This document shows positions 1 to 5,469 of a DNA stretch of 6,574 nucleotides, piece by piece. The translations under genes were made by a program, and so were the position numbers. Every line of letters begins with the position of its first letter. Position 1 is the stretch's first letter. This DNA comes from an uncultured Methylotenera sp. (GTDB taxonomy: Bacteria > Pseudomonadota > Gammaproteobacteria > Burkholderiales > Methylophilaceae). The notes under the pieces were generated by a model. That model was not told the DNA's origin and searched no databases. It was given only the letters and a program-made list of their open reading frames with translations. The DNA lies in NCBI RefSeq assembly GCF_946479685.1, contig NZ_CAMLGS010000061.1, positions 1-6,574 of the forward strand, written 5' to 3'.

Positions 1-83
1 TATTAACTAATAGCTATTTATTCACTGCTATTTCTGATTTTCTTGCGAATTAACTCGCATCTTCAATTTTCTTAAAAATAGCT

Positions 84-95
84 GCGTGGTATGAT
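84..95 (+). promoter_or_regulatory. Possible extended -10 promoter of purT
   Basis: TATGAT at 90-95 is preceded by TG at 87-88, the layout of an extended -10 element. The matching -35 region (about 66-72, TTTTCT-like) is poor. Transcription would start near 102, leaving about 23 nt before the purT ATG. A short inverted repeat, TGCGA (44-48) and TCGCA (55-59), lies just upstream and could be an operator, but it does not match the PurR box I know from enterobacteria. This is inferred from spacing and sequence only. Confidence 0.35.
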
Positions 96-124
96 TCGAG
101 CAATCATCAAACGAAAGAATCCCT

Positions 125-1324
125 ATGCGAATCGGTACCCCTTTAAGTCCTAATGCAACCCGTGTCATGCTCTTAGGTAGCGGTGAGCTTGGCAAAGAAG
201 TGATTATCGCTTTGCAGCGCTTAGGTGTGGAAGTGATTGCGGTTGACCGCTATGAAAATGCACCTGGCCATCAGGTGGCACATCGCGCGCATGTCATCGA
301 CATGACAGATGATAGAGCGTTGCGTCAGTTAATCGCGCTAGAGCAGCCGCATTTAATCGTGCCTGAAATCGAGGCGCTAAACACGGCCACCCTTGCCAAT
401 ATAGAAAAATCAGGGATTGCGACTATCATCCCTACCGTGAAAGCGGTGCAGCTGACAATGAACCGCGAAGGGATCCGCAGACTGGCTGCAGAAGAGCTTA
501 AACTGCCAACATCTCCTTACGCCTTTGCGCGTAGTGAAGCGGAGTTACAAGCGGCTATCGATGCTGGTATTGGCTACCCATGTTTTATTAAACCTACCAT
601 GTCCTCTTCAGGTAAGGGGCAGTCACGTATTACGCAGGCGAGTGAAGTAGCTGCCGCGTGGAATTACGCAGCCTCAGCAGGCCGCGTCAACCAAGGCGTG
701 GTGATTGTTGAGGGGCAGATTGATTTTGACTACGAGATTACCTTGTTAACGGTACGTGCCAAAGATGCACAAGGTGAAATTAACACCTACTTCTGTGATC
801 CAATCGGACACAAGCAAGAAAAAGGCGATTATGTAGAAAGTTGGCAGCCACAAGCCATGGCTAGCAAAGCGCTGGAAGAGTCTAAGCGCATTGCTAAAGC
901 TGTGACTGATAGCCTGGGTGGTTTGGGCTTGTTTGGCGTGGAGCTGTTTGTGAAGGGTGACCAAGTGTGGTTTAGTGAAGTTAGCCCACGCCCGCATGAT
1001 ACAGGCATGGTGACGATGGCCACGCAGCGTTTTAGCGAATTTGATTTGCATGCCCGTGCAATCTTGGGCTTGCCTGTTGATGTGAGTTTGCGCGAAGCCG
1101 GTGCCAGTGCCGTTATTTATGGCGGACACAACACAACGCGATTGGCTTTTGAGGGTGTAGAGAAAGCTTTGGCGGTTACTAATGCAGATATCCGCTTATT
1201 TGGTAAACCAGAGTCATTTGTTAAAAGGCGTATGGGTGTGGCGTTAGCAACAGGCAAGGATGTGGATGAAGCAAGAGCTAGTGCAAAGTTAGCCGCTAAC
1301 TTGGTAACGCCTGTAGATTTGTAA
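125..1324 (+). CDS. purT: Formate-dependent phosphoribosylglycinamide formyltransferase (GAR transformylase 2)
   Basis: PurT uses formate and ATP to formylate glycinamide ribonucleotide, the third step of cytosolic de novo purine synthesis, without needing formyl-tetrahydrofolate as PurN does. The 399-residue product is close to the roughly 392 residues of E. coli PurT and aligns with remembered E. coli sequence throughout. Visible matches are [15 protein letters not shown] (11-25), VIAVDRY (37-43), [16 protein letters not shown] (110-125), the ATP-grasp loop MSSSGKGQS (159-167), ESWQPQ (238-243), and the metal/ATP segment [13 protein letters not shown] (283-295). RLFGKPE (357-363) lies in the C-terminal domain. 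The ATG at 125 gives the family's usual N-terminus, although upstream purines (GAAAGAA) form only a weak ribosome binding site. It is followed by a globin gene with its own promoter-like signals. In a C1-using bacterium formate is readily available, which would suit this enzyme; that link is inferred. Confidence 0.96.
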   Translation: MRIGTPLSPNATRVMLLGSGELGKEVIIALQRLGVEVIAVDRYENAPGHQVAHRAHVIDMTDDRALRQLIALEQPHLIVPEIEALNTATLANIEKSGIATIIPTVKAVQLTMNREGIRRLAAEELKLPTSPYAFARSEAELQAAIDAGIGYPCFIKPTMSSSGKGQSRITQASEVAAAWNYAASAGRVNQGVVIVEGQIDFDYEITLLTVRAKDAQGEINTYFCDPIGHKQEKGDYVESWQPQAMASKALEESKRIAKAVTDSLGGLGLFGVELFVKGDQVWFSEVSPRPHDTGMVTMATQRFSEFDLHARAILGLPVDVSLREAGASAVIYGGHNTTRLAFEGVEKALAVTNADIRLFGKPESFVKRRMGVALATGKDVDEARASAKLAANLVTPVDL

Positions 1325-1364
1325 TAGCCGTTAAGTATGTAAATGTTATGCAGAGCGAAAGCAC

Positions 1365-1394
1365 TTAACCTTAGTAATTAAGGCTTGCTACACT
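1365..1394 (+). promoter_or_regulatory. Possible globin promoter with an inverted repeat in the spacer
   Basis: TACACT at 1389-1394 is preceded by TG at 1386-1387 (extended -10 layout). TTAACC at 1365-1370 could be the -35 element, with an 18-nt spacer. Inside that spacer is the inverted repeat CCTTA (1369-1373), 5 nt, TAAGG (1379-1383), a good place for a repressor to bind. Transcription would start near 1400, downstream of the TTG at 1385, which supports the ATG at 1418 as the real start. A wider repeat, GTTAAGT (1330-1336) with ACTTAAC (1363-1369), frames the region. I do not recognise the operator as FNR, NnrR or NsrR type. Confidence 0.4.
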
Positions 1395-1417
1395 TTGCAA
1401 TCAAGGTTTTTAAGACA

Positions 1418-1846
1418 ATGTTGAATGAAATTGAAGAAGCTGGCAGCGATAAACGTACGTTTTTTGAGTTGCTCGGTGGTGCGGAAAACGGCACACAAAA
1501 TATACGCCTGTTAGTTGAAACGTTTTACGACATCATGGATAGCGACCCTAAAGCCAAGCCGCTGCGTGATATGCACCAGCCAGACTTAACTTCTGCGCGC
1601 GAGAAGCTGTTTATGTTCCTCACCGGATGGACAGGTGGCCCGCAGTTGTATATCGAGCGCTATGGCCATCCTATGCTGCGTAAGCGCCATATGCCGTTTG
1701 AGATTGGGGAATCAGCGCGCGACCAATGGATGTATTGCATGATTAAAGCCATGCATCAATTGGAGTATAACGACGACTTGATGAAAAAATTAGCCAATCA
1801 GCTCTATGGCGTTGCAGACTTTATGCGCAATAAACAAGGGCAGTAA
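1418..1846 (+). CDS. Group II truncated hemoglobin (trHbO-like globin)
   Basis: This small cytosolic heme protein belongs to the 2-on-2 truncated hemoglobins, which bind oxygen and other small ligands. Members are linked to oxygen handling, peroxide reactions or nitrosative stress, and the role here is not known. The 142-residue product carries FYDIMD with Tyr37 as the likely B10 residue, FLTGWTGGP (67-75), the signature YGHPMLRKRHMPFEIG (82-97) with His91 as the proximal heme ligand (F8), and RDQWMYCM (101-108) with Trp104 as the conserved G8 Trp. By hand alignment to mycobacterial HbO, the CD1 position holds His53 rather than Tyr. An in-frame TTG at 1385 would add 11 residues, but it lies inside the probable promoter. 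I therefore chose the ATG at 1418, where the ribosome binding site is weak (AAGG 11 nt upstream). The gene ends before a strong terminator. Confidence 0.93.
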   Translation: MLNEIEEAGSDKRTFFELLGGAENGTQNIRLLVETFYDIMDSDPKAKPLRDMHQPDLTSAREKLFMFLTGWTGGPQLYIERYGHPMLRKRHMPFEIGESARDQWMYCMIKAMHQLEYNDDLMKKLANQLYGVADFMRNKQGQ

Positions 1847-1883
1847 GTAATCAAGACTAGTTAATGATTAAGTCTAGTAAATA

Positions 1884-1916
1884 ATAAGGGGCACTGATGT
1901 GCCCCTTATATTTTTT
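1884..1916 (+). terminator. Rho-independent terminator, probably bidirectional
   Basis: A perfect 11-bp stem pairs 1884-1894 with 1899-1909 (core AAGGGGCAC / GTGCCCCTT) around a TGAT loop, followed on the plus strand by six T at 1911-1916. It lies 37 bp after the globin stop codon. On the minus strand the stem is followed by TTATTTA, a weaker U-rich run, so the same hairpin may also end transcripts of the convergent helicase genes, whose last stop codon is about 50 bp away. A degenerate 17-bp direct repeat beginning CTAGT (1857 and 1874) lies just before it. Confidence 0.9.
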
Positions 1917-1963
1917 AGACTGCGGATCTAATGATTCGATTGCTATCTTGGTGAATCAATAAG

Positions 1964-3370
1964 TTACTTTCTAGATAAGCCGCCAAGCAACGCTGCTACT
2001 GGTGCTTTCTTAGTGATAACAGTTCTAGCGGCAGTGCTCTTGCTACGCTGCGTGCTTGGCTCATAAGGCTTATCAAACCATGGGTCGCTGCTTTTCTTCT
2101 TAGCAGGCATACGTCTGGCTACTGGTGCTTCAACATCTTTTTGGCTGCTAGCGTGGCTGCGTACGCGTGTATTTGGTCTGTCTATAGCGACGGTTTCTTT
2201 AGTGATTTGGCGTTTGATTAACTTTTCAATCTCCACCAGATATTTTTCTTCATCATCGCTGACAAATGAAATGGCAACACCTAATGCACCAGCGCGTCCG
2301 GTACGGCCAATACGATGTACATAGTCCTCTGGTGCACTTGGGATTTCGTAGTTAATTACCATGGGTAATTCACTAATATCCAAGCCACGTGCGGCAACAT
2401 CGGTCGCAATCAGCGCTGAAACTGTGCCAGCTTTAAACGCATCCAAAGCTTTGATGCGTTCTTGCTGGGTTTTGTCACCATGAATTGCGTCGGCAGCGAT
2501 GCCTTCGCGCACTAGGCTACGGCTTAAACGGCTAGCCGTTAATTTGGTTTTGGTGAATACGATGACTTGTTTGGCATCGGACTCTCTTAACAGTTGAATT
2601 AACAAAGCCTCTTTGTCTGACTGTGCGACTTGATACACTTTTTGTGTAACGTTATCGTTGGTTGCATTGCTGCGCGCTACTTCAATCAGCTGAGGTTTGG
2701 TTAAGAAGTCATCTGCTAATTTTTTAATTTCGTTAGAGAAGGTTGCCGAGAACATTAAGTTCTGGCGCTGTTTTGGCAGTAAAGCCAAAATTCTCTTTAA
2801 ATCAGGCATAAAGCCCATGTCCAGCATGCGGTCAGCTTCATCCAGTACTAACATCTGTACTTGGTTGAGCTGTAGCGTTTTTTGTTCAATATGATCCAAC
2901 AAACGACCAGGCGTCGCTACCAATACTTCAACCCCGGTTTTTAGATGCGGAGTCTGTGTTTTGATATCTACGCCGCCATACACCACTAGTGAGCGTAATT
3001 GCGTATGTTTTGCATACGCTTTCACGCTTTCTTCTACTTGAATCGCCAGCTCGCGTGTCGGCGTTAAAATCAACGCGCGCACTGGGTGCTTGGCTGGTGA
3101 AGTGCTGTTATTGGCGAGCGGTAGTAACTTCTGTAGCAGCGGTAGTGAAAATGCCGCAGTTTTACCTGTGCCGGTTTGGGCGCCTGCCATTAAATCCCCG
3201 CCAGCTAAGGCAACAGGAATCGCCTGTGCCTGAATTGGGGTTGGGGTAGTGTAACCAGATTCAGTTAATGCACGTAAGAGCTCAGGTGCGAGTCCTAAAG
3301 TGCTGAAACTTGGGCTGTCAGTCGTTACTATGTCAGTCGTTACCATCTCACTAGTTACTAGGTCTGTCAT
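1964..3370 (-). CDS. rhlE: RhlE-type DEAD-box ATP-dependent RNA helicase, short basic tail
   Basis: This is an ATP-dependent RNA helicase that opens short RNA duplexes; RhlE-family members act in ribosome assembly and RNA turnover. Counted from the ATG at 3370 (468 residues) the motifs are: Q motif GYTTPTPIQ (40-48), Walker A AQTGTGKT (64-71), PTRELA (104-109), GG (132-133), TPGR (153-156), DEAD (177-180), SAT (208-210), VIVFTKTK (269-276), ATDVAARGLD (322-331) and HRIGRTGRAG (352-361). All catalytic motifs are intact. The tail (about 395-468) is Lys/Arg/Ser-rich and contains DPWFDKPYEP (429-438), a motif I recall from betaproteobacterial RhlE. The start is uncertain: TTG 3388, ATG 3370 and ATG 3346 are all in frame and none has a clear Shine-Dalgarno. 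TTG 3388 lies 18 nt after the stop of the upstream helicase, so reinitiation is possible. It is probably in an operon with that gene. Confidence 0.9.
   Translation of the reverse strand: MTDLVTSEMVTTDIVTTDSPSFSTLGLAPELLRALTESGYTTPTPIQAQAIPVALAGGDLMAGAQTGTGKTAAFSLPLLQKLLPLANNSTSPAKHPVRALILTPTRELAIQVEESVKAYAKHTQLRSLVVYGGVDIKTQTPHLKTGVEVLVATPGRLLDHIEQKTLQLNQVQMLVLDEADRMLDMGFMPDLKRILALLPKQRQNLMFSATFSNEIKKLADDFLTKPQLIEVARSNATNDNVTQKVYQVAQSDKEALLIQLLRESDAKQVIVFTKTKLTASRLSRSLVREGIAADAIHGDKTQQERIKALDAFKAGTVSALIATDVAARGLDISELPMVINYEIPSAPEDYVHRIGRTGRAGALGVAISFVSDDEEKYLVEIEKLIKRQITKETVAIDRPNTRVRSHASSQKDVEAPVARRMPAKKKSSDPWFDKPYEPSTQRSKSTAARTVITKKAPVAALLGGLSRK
3316..3360 (-). repeat. Three 15-bp tandem repeats in the N-terminal coding region of the downstream helicase
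   Basis: Three consecutive 15-bp units lie at 3316-3330, 3331-3345 and 3346-3360. The first two share 14 of 15 bases (TGTCAGTCGTTAC then TA or CA), and the third is diverged (TCTCACTAGTTACTA). Read on the minus strand they encode the five-residue repeats VTSEM, VTTDI and VTTDS, just before the conserved helicase core. The period is a multiple of three, so copy-number change by slippage would keep the frame. These residues lie outside the known DEAD-box fold and probably form a flexible extension. Confidence 0.85.
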
Positions 3371-3406
3371 TTGTTGGATACTGTTCAATTAAAGTTTTTA
3401 CTTAAA

Positions 3407-5056
3407 TTATGCAAAACTACGTGAGCGACGTGGTGCGCCATTGCCTGCACCTGCGTTAGCAGCGCCAAAATTACGGCTGTCGTTACGATTGCCATCACGA
3501 CGTGGTGCTGCACCACGGTCGTTACGGCCTTCGCCACGTTGACCTTCGCTACGTTGGCCGTCACGAGCGTATGGTTTTTTACCAAAAGCTACGCTGTCGC
3601 CAAAACTGCGGTTAGGTGCGCCTGCATTGTTGCCGCGGCTACGGTCACCAGAGTTTTTGTCAAACGCTGCACGGTCACCAAAGCTACGTGCACGATCGCC
3701 AGCTGGGCGCTCAGCGCGGCTACCTGGGTAGTTTGCTGAGTTGCCGTTCGCTTCACGTGGTGCTGAGTCACGATTACCGCGGTTGTCTGAACGGCCAAAT
3801 GAACGATCATCACGTGATTTAAAGCCACCATTGCGGTCATCGCGTGGTTTAAAACCACCACGGCTGCCTGCTTTATGACCGTCGCGACGGCTGCCGCTTG
3901 GGCCATCCATCTTAACTGGGCGTTTAGGTTCAAAACCTTCAATCACAGAAGCTTCTAAACGGTTGCCAGTGTATTGCTCAATCTTGCGTAACAAGTGTCT
4001 ATCCATGTTAGACGCGAATGAGATCGCAATACCAGTGTTGTTAGCACGGCCGGTACGACCGATACGGTGTACATAGTCTTCAGCAAATTTAGGTAAGTCG
4101 TAGTTAATCACATGGGTAATGCCGTGTACGTCGATACCACGTGCTGCAACGTCAGTAGCCACCAATACTTTTACATCGCCATGACGCAATTTTGTCAATG
4201 TGCGGTTACGTGCGCCTTGTGTCATGTCGCCATGTAAAGCTGCAGTTTTGTGGCCAGCTGCGTATAAATCTTCTGCCAATACATCTGCGTGGCGCTTAGT
4301 GCTGGTGAAAATAATGGTTTGGTTAACTTCTGGTGCAATCAACAAATGCTCAAGCAATTTGTTTTTGTGCGTCATGTCATCAACAAAGTGCAAACGTTGC
4401 TCAATGTTGGCGTGTTTTTCTTTTTGTGCGGCAACTTGCACAGTTTTCGGGTTTTTCAGGATCTGATTCGCGATACGTGCGATATCACCATCTAATGTTG
4501 CTGAGAACAATAGAGTTTGACGCTCGGTAGAAAGTTGTTCGCAAATACGCTCAACATCAGGCAAGAAGCCCATGTCCAGCATGCGGTCAGCTTCGTCCAG
4601 AATCAACATCTGCAAGCGTGATAAGTCAATGCGACCGCGCTCCATGTGATCCAATAAGCGGCCTGGTGTTGCTACCAAGATGTCTAATGGTTGTGACAAT
4701 AGTTTGTTTTGTAGTGGGTAAGGCATACCACCTACGATACTTACTGTACGTGCGCGTAAGAATTTACCGTATTTACGAGCAGCGTCGTTCACTTGTGTAG
4801 CAAGTTCACGGGTAGGTGTTAACACTAAAATACGTGGGCCACGGCTTCTTGACTCGTGAGGAGTTGCAAGTAAGTTAAGTGCTGGCAGCATAAAGCCTGC
4901 TGTTTTACCAGTACCAGTTTGTGCTGAGGCCATCAAGTCATGGCCTTCCATTACCACAGGAATTGCCTGTGCTTGGATAGGAGTAGGTGTGGTGTAGCCT
5001 GTTTCCTCAATAGCGCGAAGAATAGCAGGGTTAAGATTTAATGATTCAAAAGACAA
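3407..5056 (-). CDS. rhlE: RhlE-type DEAD-box RNA helicase with long Arg/Gly-rich tail
   Basis: This second ATP-dependent RNA helicase is the upstream gene of the pair. The 549-residue product has intact motifs: Q motif GYTTPTPIQ (20-28), Walker A AQTGTGKT (45-52), PTRELA (81-86), GG (109-110), TPGR (130-133), DEAD (154-157), SAT (185-187), TIIFTSTK (247-254), ATDVAARGID (300-309) and HRIGRTGRA (330-338). Residues about 378-549 form a low-complexity tail rich in Arg, Gly, Asp, Asn and Ser, with repeats GFKPRDDRNG/GFKSRDDRSF (401-420) and RSFGD..AF.K (457-467, 483-493). Such tails bind RNA or partner proteins in related helicases. The start is TTG at 5056: AAAGGGA lies 5 nt upstream and translation then begins SFESLNLNP, the normal family N-terminus. 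An in-frame ATG at 5161 would add 35 hydrophobic residues with no counterpart and lies in the leader. A strong promoter and long leader precede the gene. Confidence 0.92.
   Translation of the reverse strand: MSFESLNLNPAILRAIEETGYTTPTPIQAQAIPVVMEGHDLMASAQTGTGKTAGFMLPALNLLATPHESRSRGPRILVLTPTRELATQVNDAARKYGKFLRARTVSIVGGMPYPLQNKLLSQPLDILVATPGRLLDHMERGRIDLSRLQMLILDEADRMLDMGFLPDVERICEQLSTERQTLLFSATLDGDIARIANQILKNPKTVQVAAQKEKHANIEQRLHFVDDMTHKNKLLEHLLIAPEVNQTIIFTSTKRHADVLAEDLYAAGHKTAALHGDMTQGARNRTLTKLRHGDVKVLVATDVAARGIDVHGITHVINYDLPKFAEDYVHRIGRTGRANNTGIAISFASNMDRHLLRKIEQYTGNRLEASVIEGFEPKRPVKMDGPSGSRRDGHKAGSRGGFKPRDDRNGGFKSRDDRSFGRSDNRGNRDSAPREANGNSANYPGSRAERPAGDRARSFGDRAAFDKNSGDRSRGNNAGAPNRSFGDSVAFGKKPYARDGQRSEGQRGEGRNDRGAAPRRDGNRNDSRNFGAANAGAGNGAPRRSRSFA
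3808..3867 (-). repeat. 30-bp in-frame tandem repeat in the helicase tail
   Basis: Two adjoining 30-bp units recur, visible on the plus strand as TCACGTGATTTAAAGCCACC near 3809-3828 and TCGCGTGGTTTAAAACCACC near 3839-3858. They encode the ten-residue units GFKSRDDRSF and GFKPRDDRNG of the Arg/Gly-rich tail. The differences are mainly at silent or tolerated positions. The exact outer limits are approximate because flanking sequence is also low in complexity. Confidence 0.75.
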
Positions 5057-5062
5057 GGTAGT

Positions 5063-5100
5063 CCCTTTCAAAAGCAGTTTTATAAAAACAATAAAAAGGG
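5063..5100 (-). promoter_or_regulatory. Hairpin that would cover the helicase ribosome binding site
   Basis: On the transcript, CCCTTT (complement of 5095-5100) can pair with AAAGGG (complement of 5063-5068), with one more G-U pair possible at the inner end. The second arm is the Shine-Dalgarno of the helicase, five bases before its TTG start. The enclosed loop contains its own small hairpin, GTTTT-TAT-AAAAC (5077-5089), which would bring the arms together. Covering the binding site this way is a known means of controlling translation by temperature, protein or helicase action; its use here is inferred. Confidence 0.45.
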
Positions 5101-5229
5101 CGCAAGCAAATACATTTATGTTTACAGTGATGTTGTAAAAACAACATAACGCAAAAAGCAAATTTCAAATATATAGTTTCGAGATGCTTTATTTACCAGC
5201 GCACGGGCATAGCCGCTAACCAGTAAAGA

Positions 5230-5249
5230 TAGATTTAATATTAAATCTA
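5230..5249. repeat. Perfect 20-bp palindrome flanked by a 9-bp direct repeat
   Basis: The half-site TAGATTTAAT is followed at once by its exact reverse complement, giving 20 bp with no spacer. The direct repeat TAAAGATAG occurs at 5224-5232 and 5248-5256, overlapping both palindrome ends. It lies about 100 bp downstream of the predicted helicase start site and about 200 bp upstream of the predicted typA start. It could be a dimeric regulator's operator or an AU-rich hairpin in the leader RNA. I do not recognise it as a known operator. Confidence 0.8.
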
Positions 5250-5351
5250 AAGATAGTCACTTCAAAATTTCACGAGTGACTGAGGGTCAGGGCGATGAAT
5301 CTAAAACTTTTAGAGCTGATTGACAGCTATTTAAAGTTCTAAGTTGTGCGC

Positions 5352-5379
5352 ATTATATGCATATATGGCACTTTGTCAA
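5352..5379 (-). promoter_or_regulatory. Near-consensus sigma-70 promoter of the helicase pair
   Basis: Read on the minus strand, a perfect -35 hexamer TTGACA (5379-5374) and a perfect -10 hexamer TATAAT (5357-5352) are separated by 16 nt. The spacer contains most of the palindrome TATATGCATATA (5354-5365), which runs into the -10. Transcription would start near 5345-5347 at an A. Both hexamers match consensus fully, so this should be a strong housekeeping promoter. Regulation of the helicases may therefore act after initiation, in the long leader. Confidence 0.78.
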
Positions 5380-5429
5380 AGAGTTTTTTCTATATTTGCA
5401 TATTGTTAAATCACTCTTGGGGCTTAATG

Positions 5430-5438
5430 TGTTAAAAT
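5430..5438 (+). promoter_or_regulatory. Probable extended -10 promoter of typA
   Basis: TAAAAT (5433-5438) with TG at 5430-5431 forms an extended -10 element, TGTTAAAAT. No good -35 is present at 16-18 nt; TTGTTA at 5403 is too far. Transcription would start near 5445, leaving about 25 nt before the typA ATG. The start sites of the divergent helicase and typA promoters would be about 100 bp apart, so a regulator bound between them could affect both. Confidence 0.45.
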
Positions 5439-5469
5439 CGCCGCCTTTCAATGAACTGGTAGCAAGACA

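Larger units (their letters stand above)
5057..5345 (-). promoter_or_regulatory. Long structured 5' leader of the upstream helicase gene
   Basis: From the predicted start site near 5345 to the TTG codon the leader is about 289 nt and contains a chain of inverted repeats. In transcript order these are AGCTG/CAGCT (5314-5328), TCTAAAA/TTTTAGA with a 1-nt centre (5300-5314), AGTCACT/AGTGACT (5255-5281), a perfect 20-bp palindrome (5230-5249) and TTTAC..AGCG/CGCT..GTAAA (5192-5227). Then come ATGTTGT/ACAACAT (5130-5147), GTTTT/AAAAC (5077-5089), and CCCTTT/AAAGGG pairing 5095-5100 with 5063-5068 over the ribosome binding site. Long leaders are known for cold-shock genes including E. coli deaD/csdA. 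I recognise no known riboswitch or standard cold-shock box here. The region is AT-rich, so some pairings may be chance. Confidence 0.6.

Noticed and set aside
9..18. Palindrome AATAGCTATT near the left edge
   Set aside because: Ten AT-rich bases with no supporting context are likely to occur by chance.
746..1129. Minus-strand ORF inside purT
   Set aside because: It lies wholly within the well-supported purT gene on the opposite strand, and the product resembles no family I know.
1932..1958. Inverted repeat TGATTC/GAATCA just after the downstream helicase stop codon
   Set aside because: It has only 6 bp, a 15-nt loop and no T-run, so it is too weak to call a terminator beside the strong hairpin at 1884-1909.
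3385..3942. Minus-strand ORFs rich in Val, Ala, Thr and His at 3385-3585 and 3589-3942
   Set aside because: They are alternative-frame readings of the repetitive Arg/Gly-rich tail of the real helicase.
5045..5147. Out-of-frame minus-strand ORF of about 33 codons overlapping the helicase start
   Set aside because: No SD, Cys/Phe-rich AT-driven composition, and it is best explained by the open AT-rich leader.
5057..5161. A membrane-anchored form of the upstream helicase using the ATG at 5161
   Set aside because: The extra 35 residues lie in AT-rich leader, have no SD at the ATG, and precede a good SD and TTG start giving the normal family N-terminus.
5193..5210. Five-codon upstream ORF (MPVRW) on the minus strand inside a leader hairpin
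   Set aside because: No ribosome binding site is visible and such short ORFs occur often by chance.
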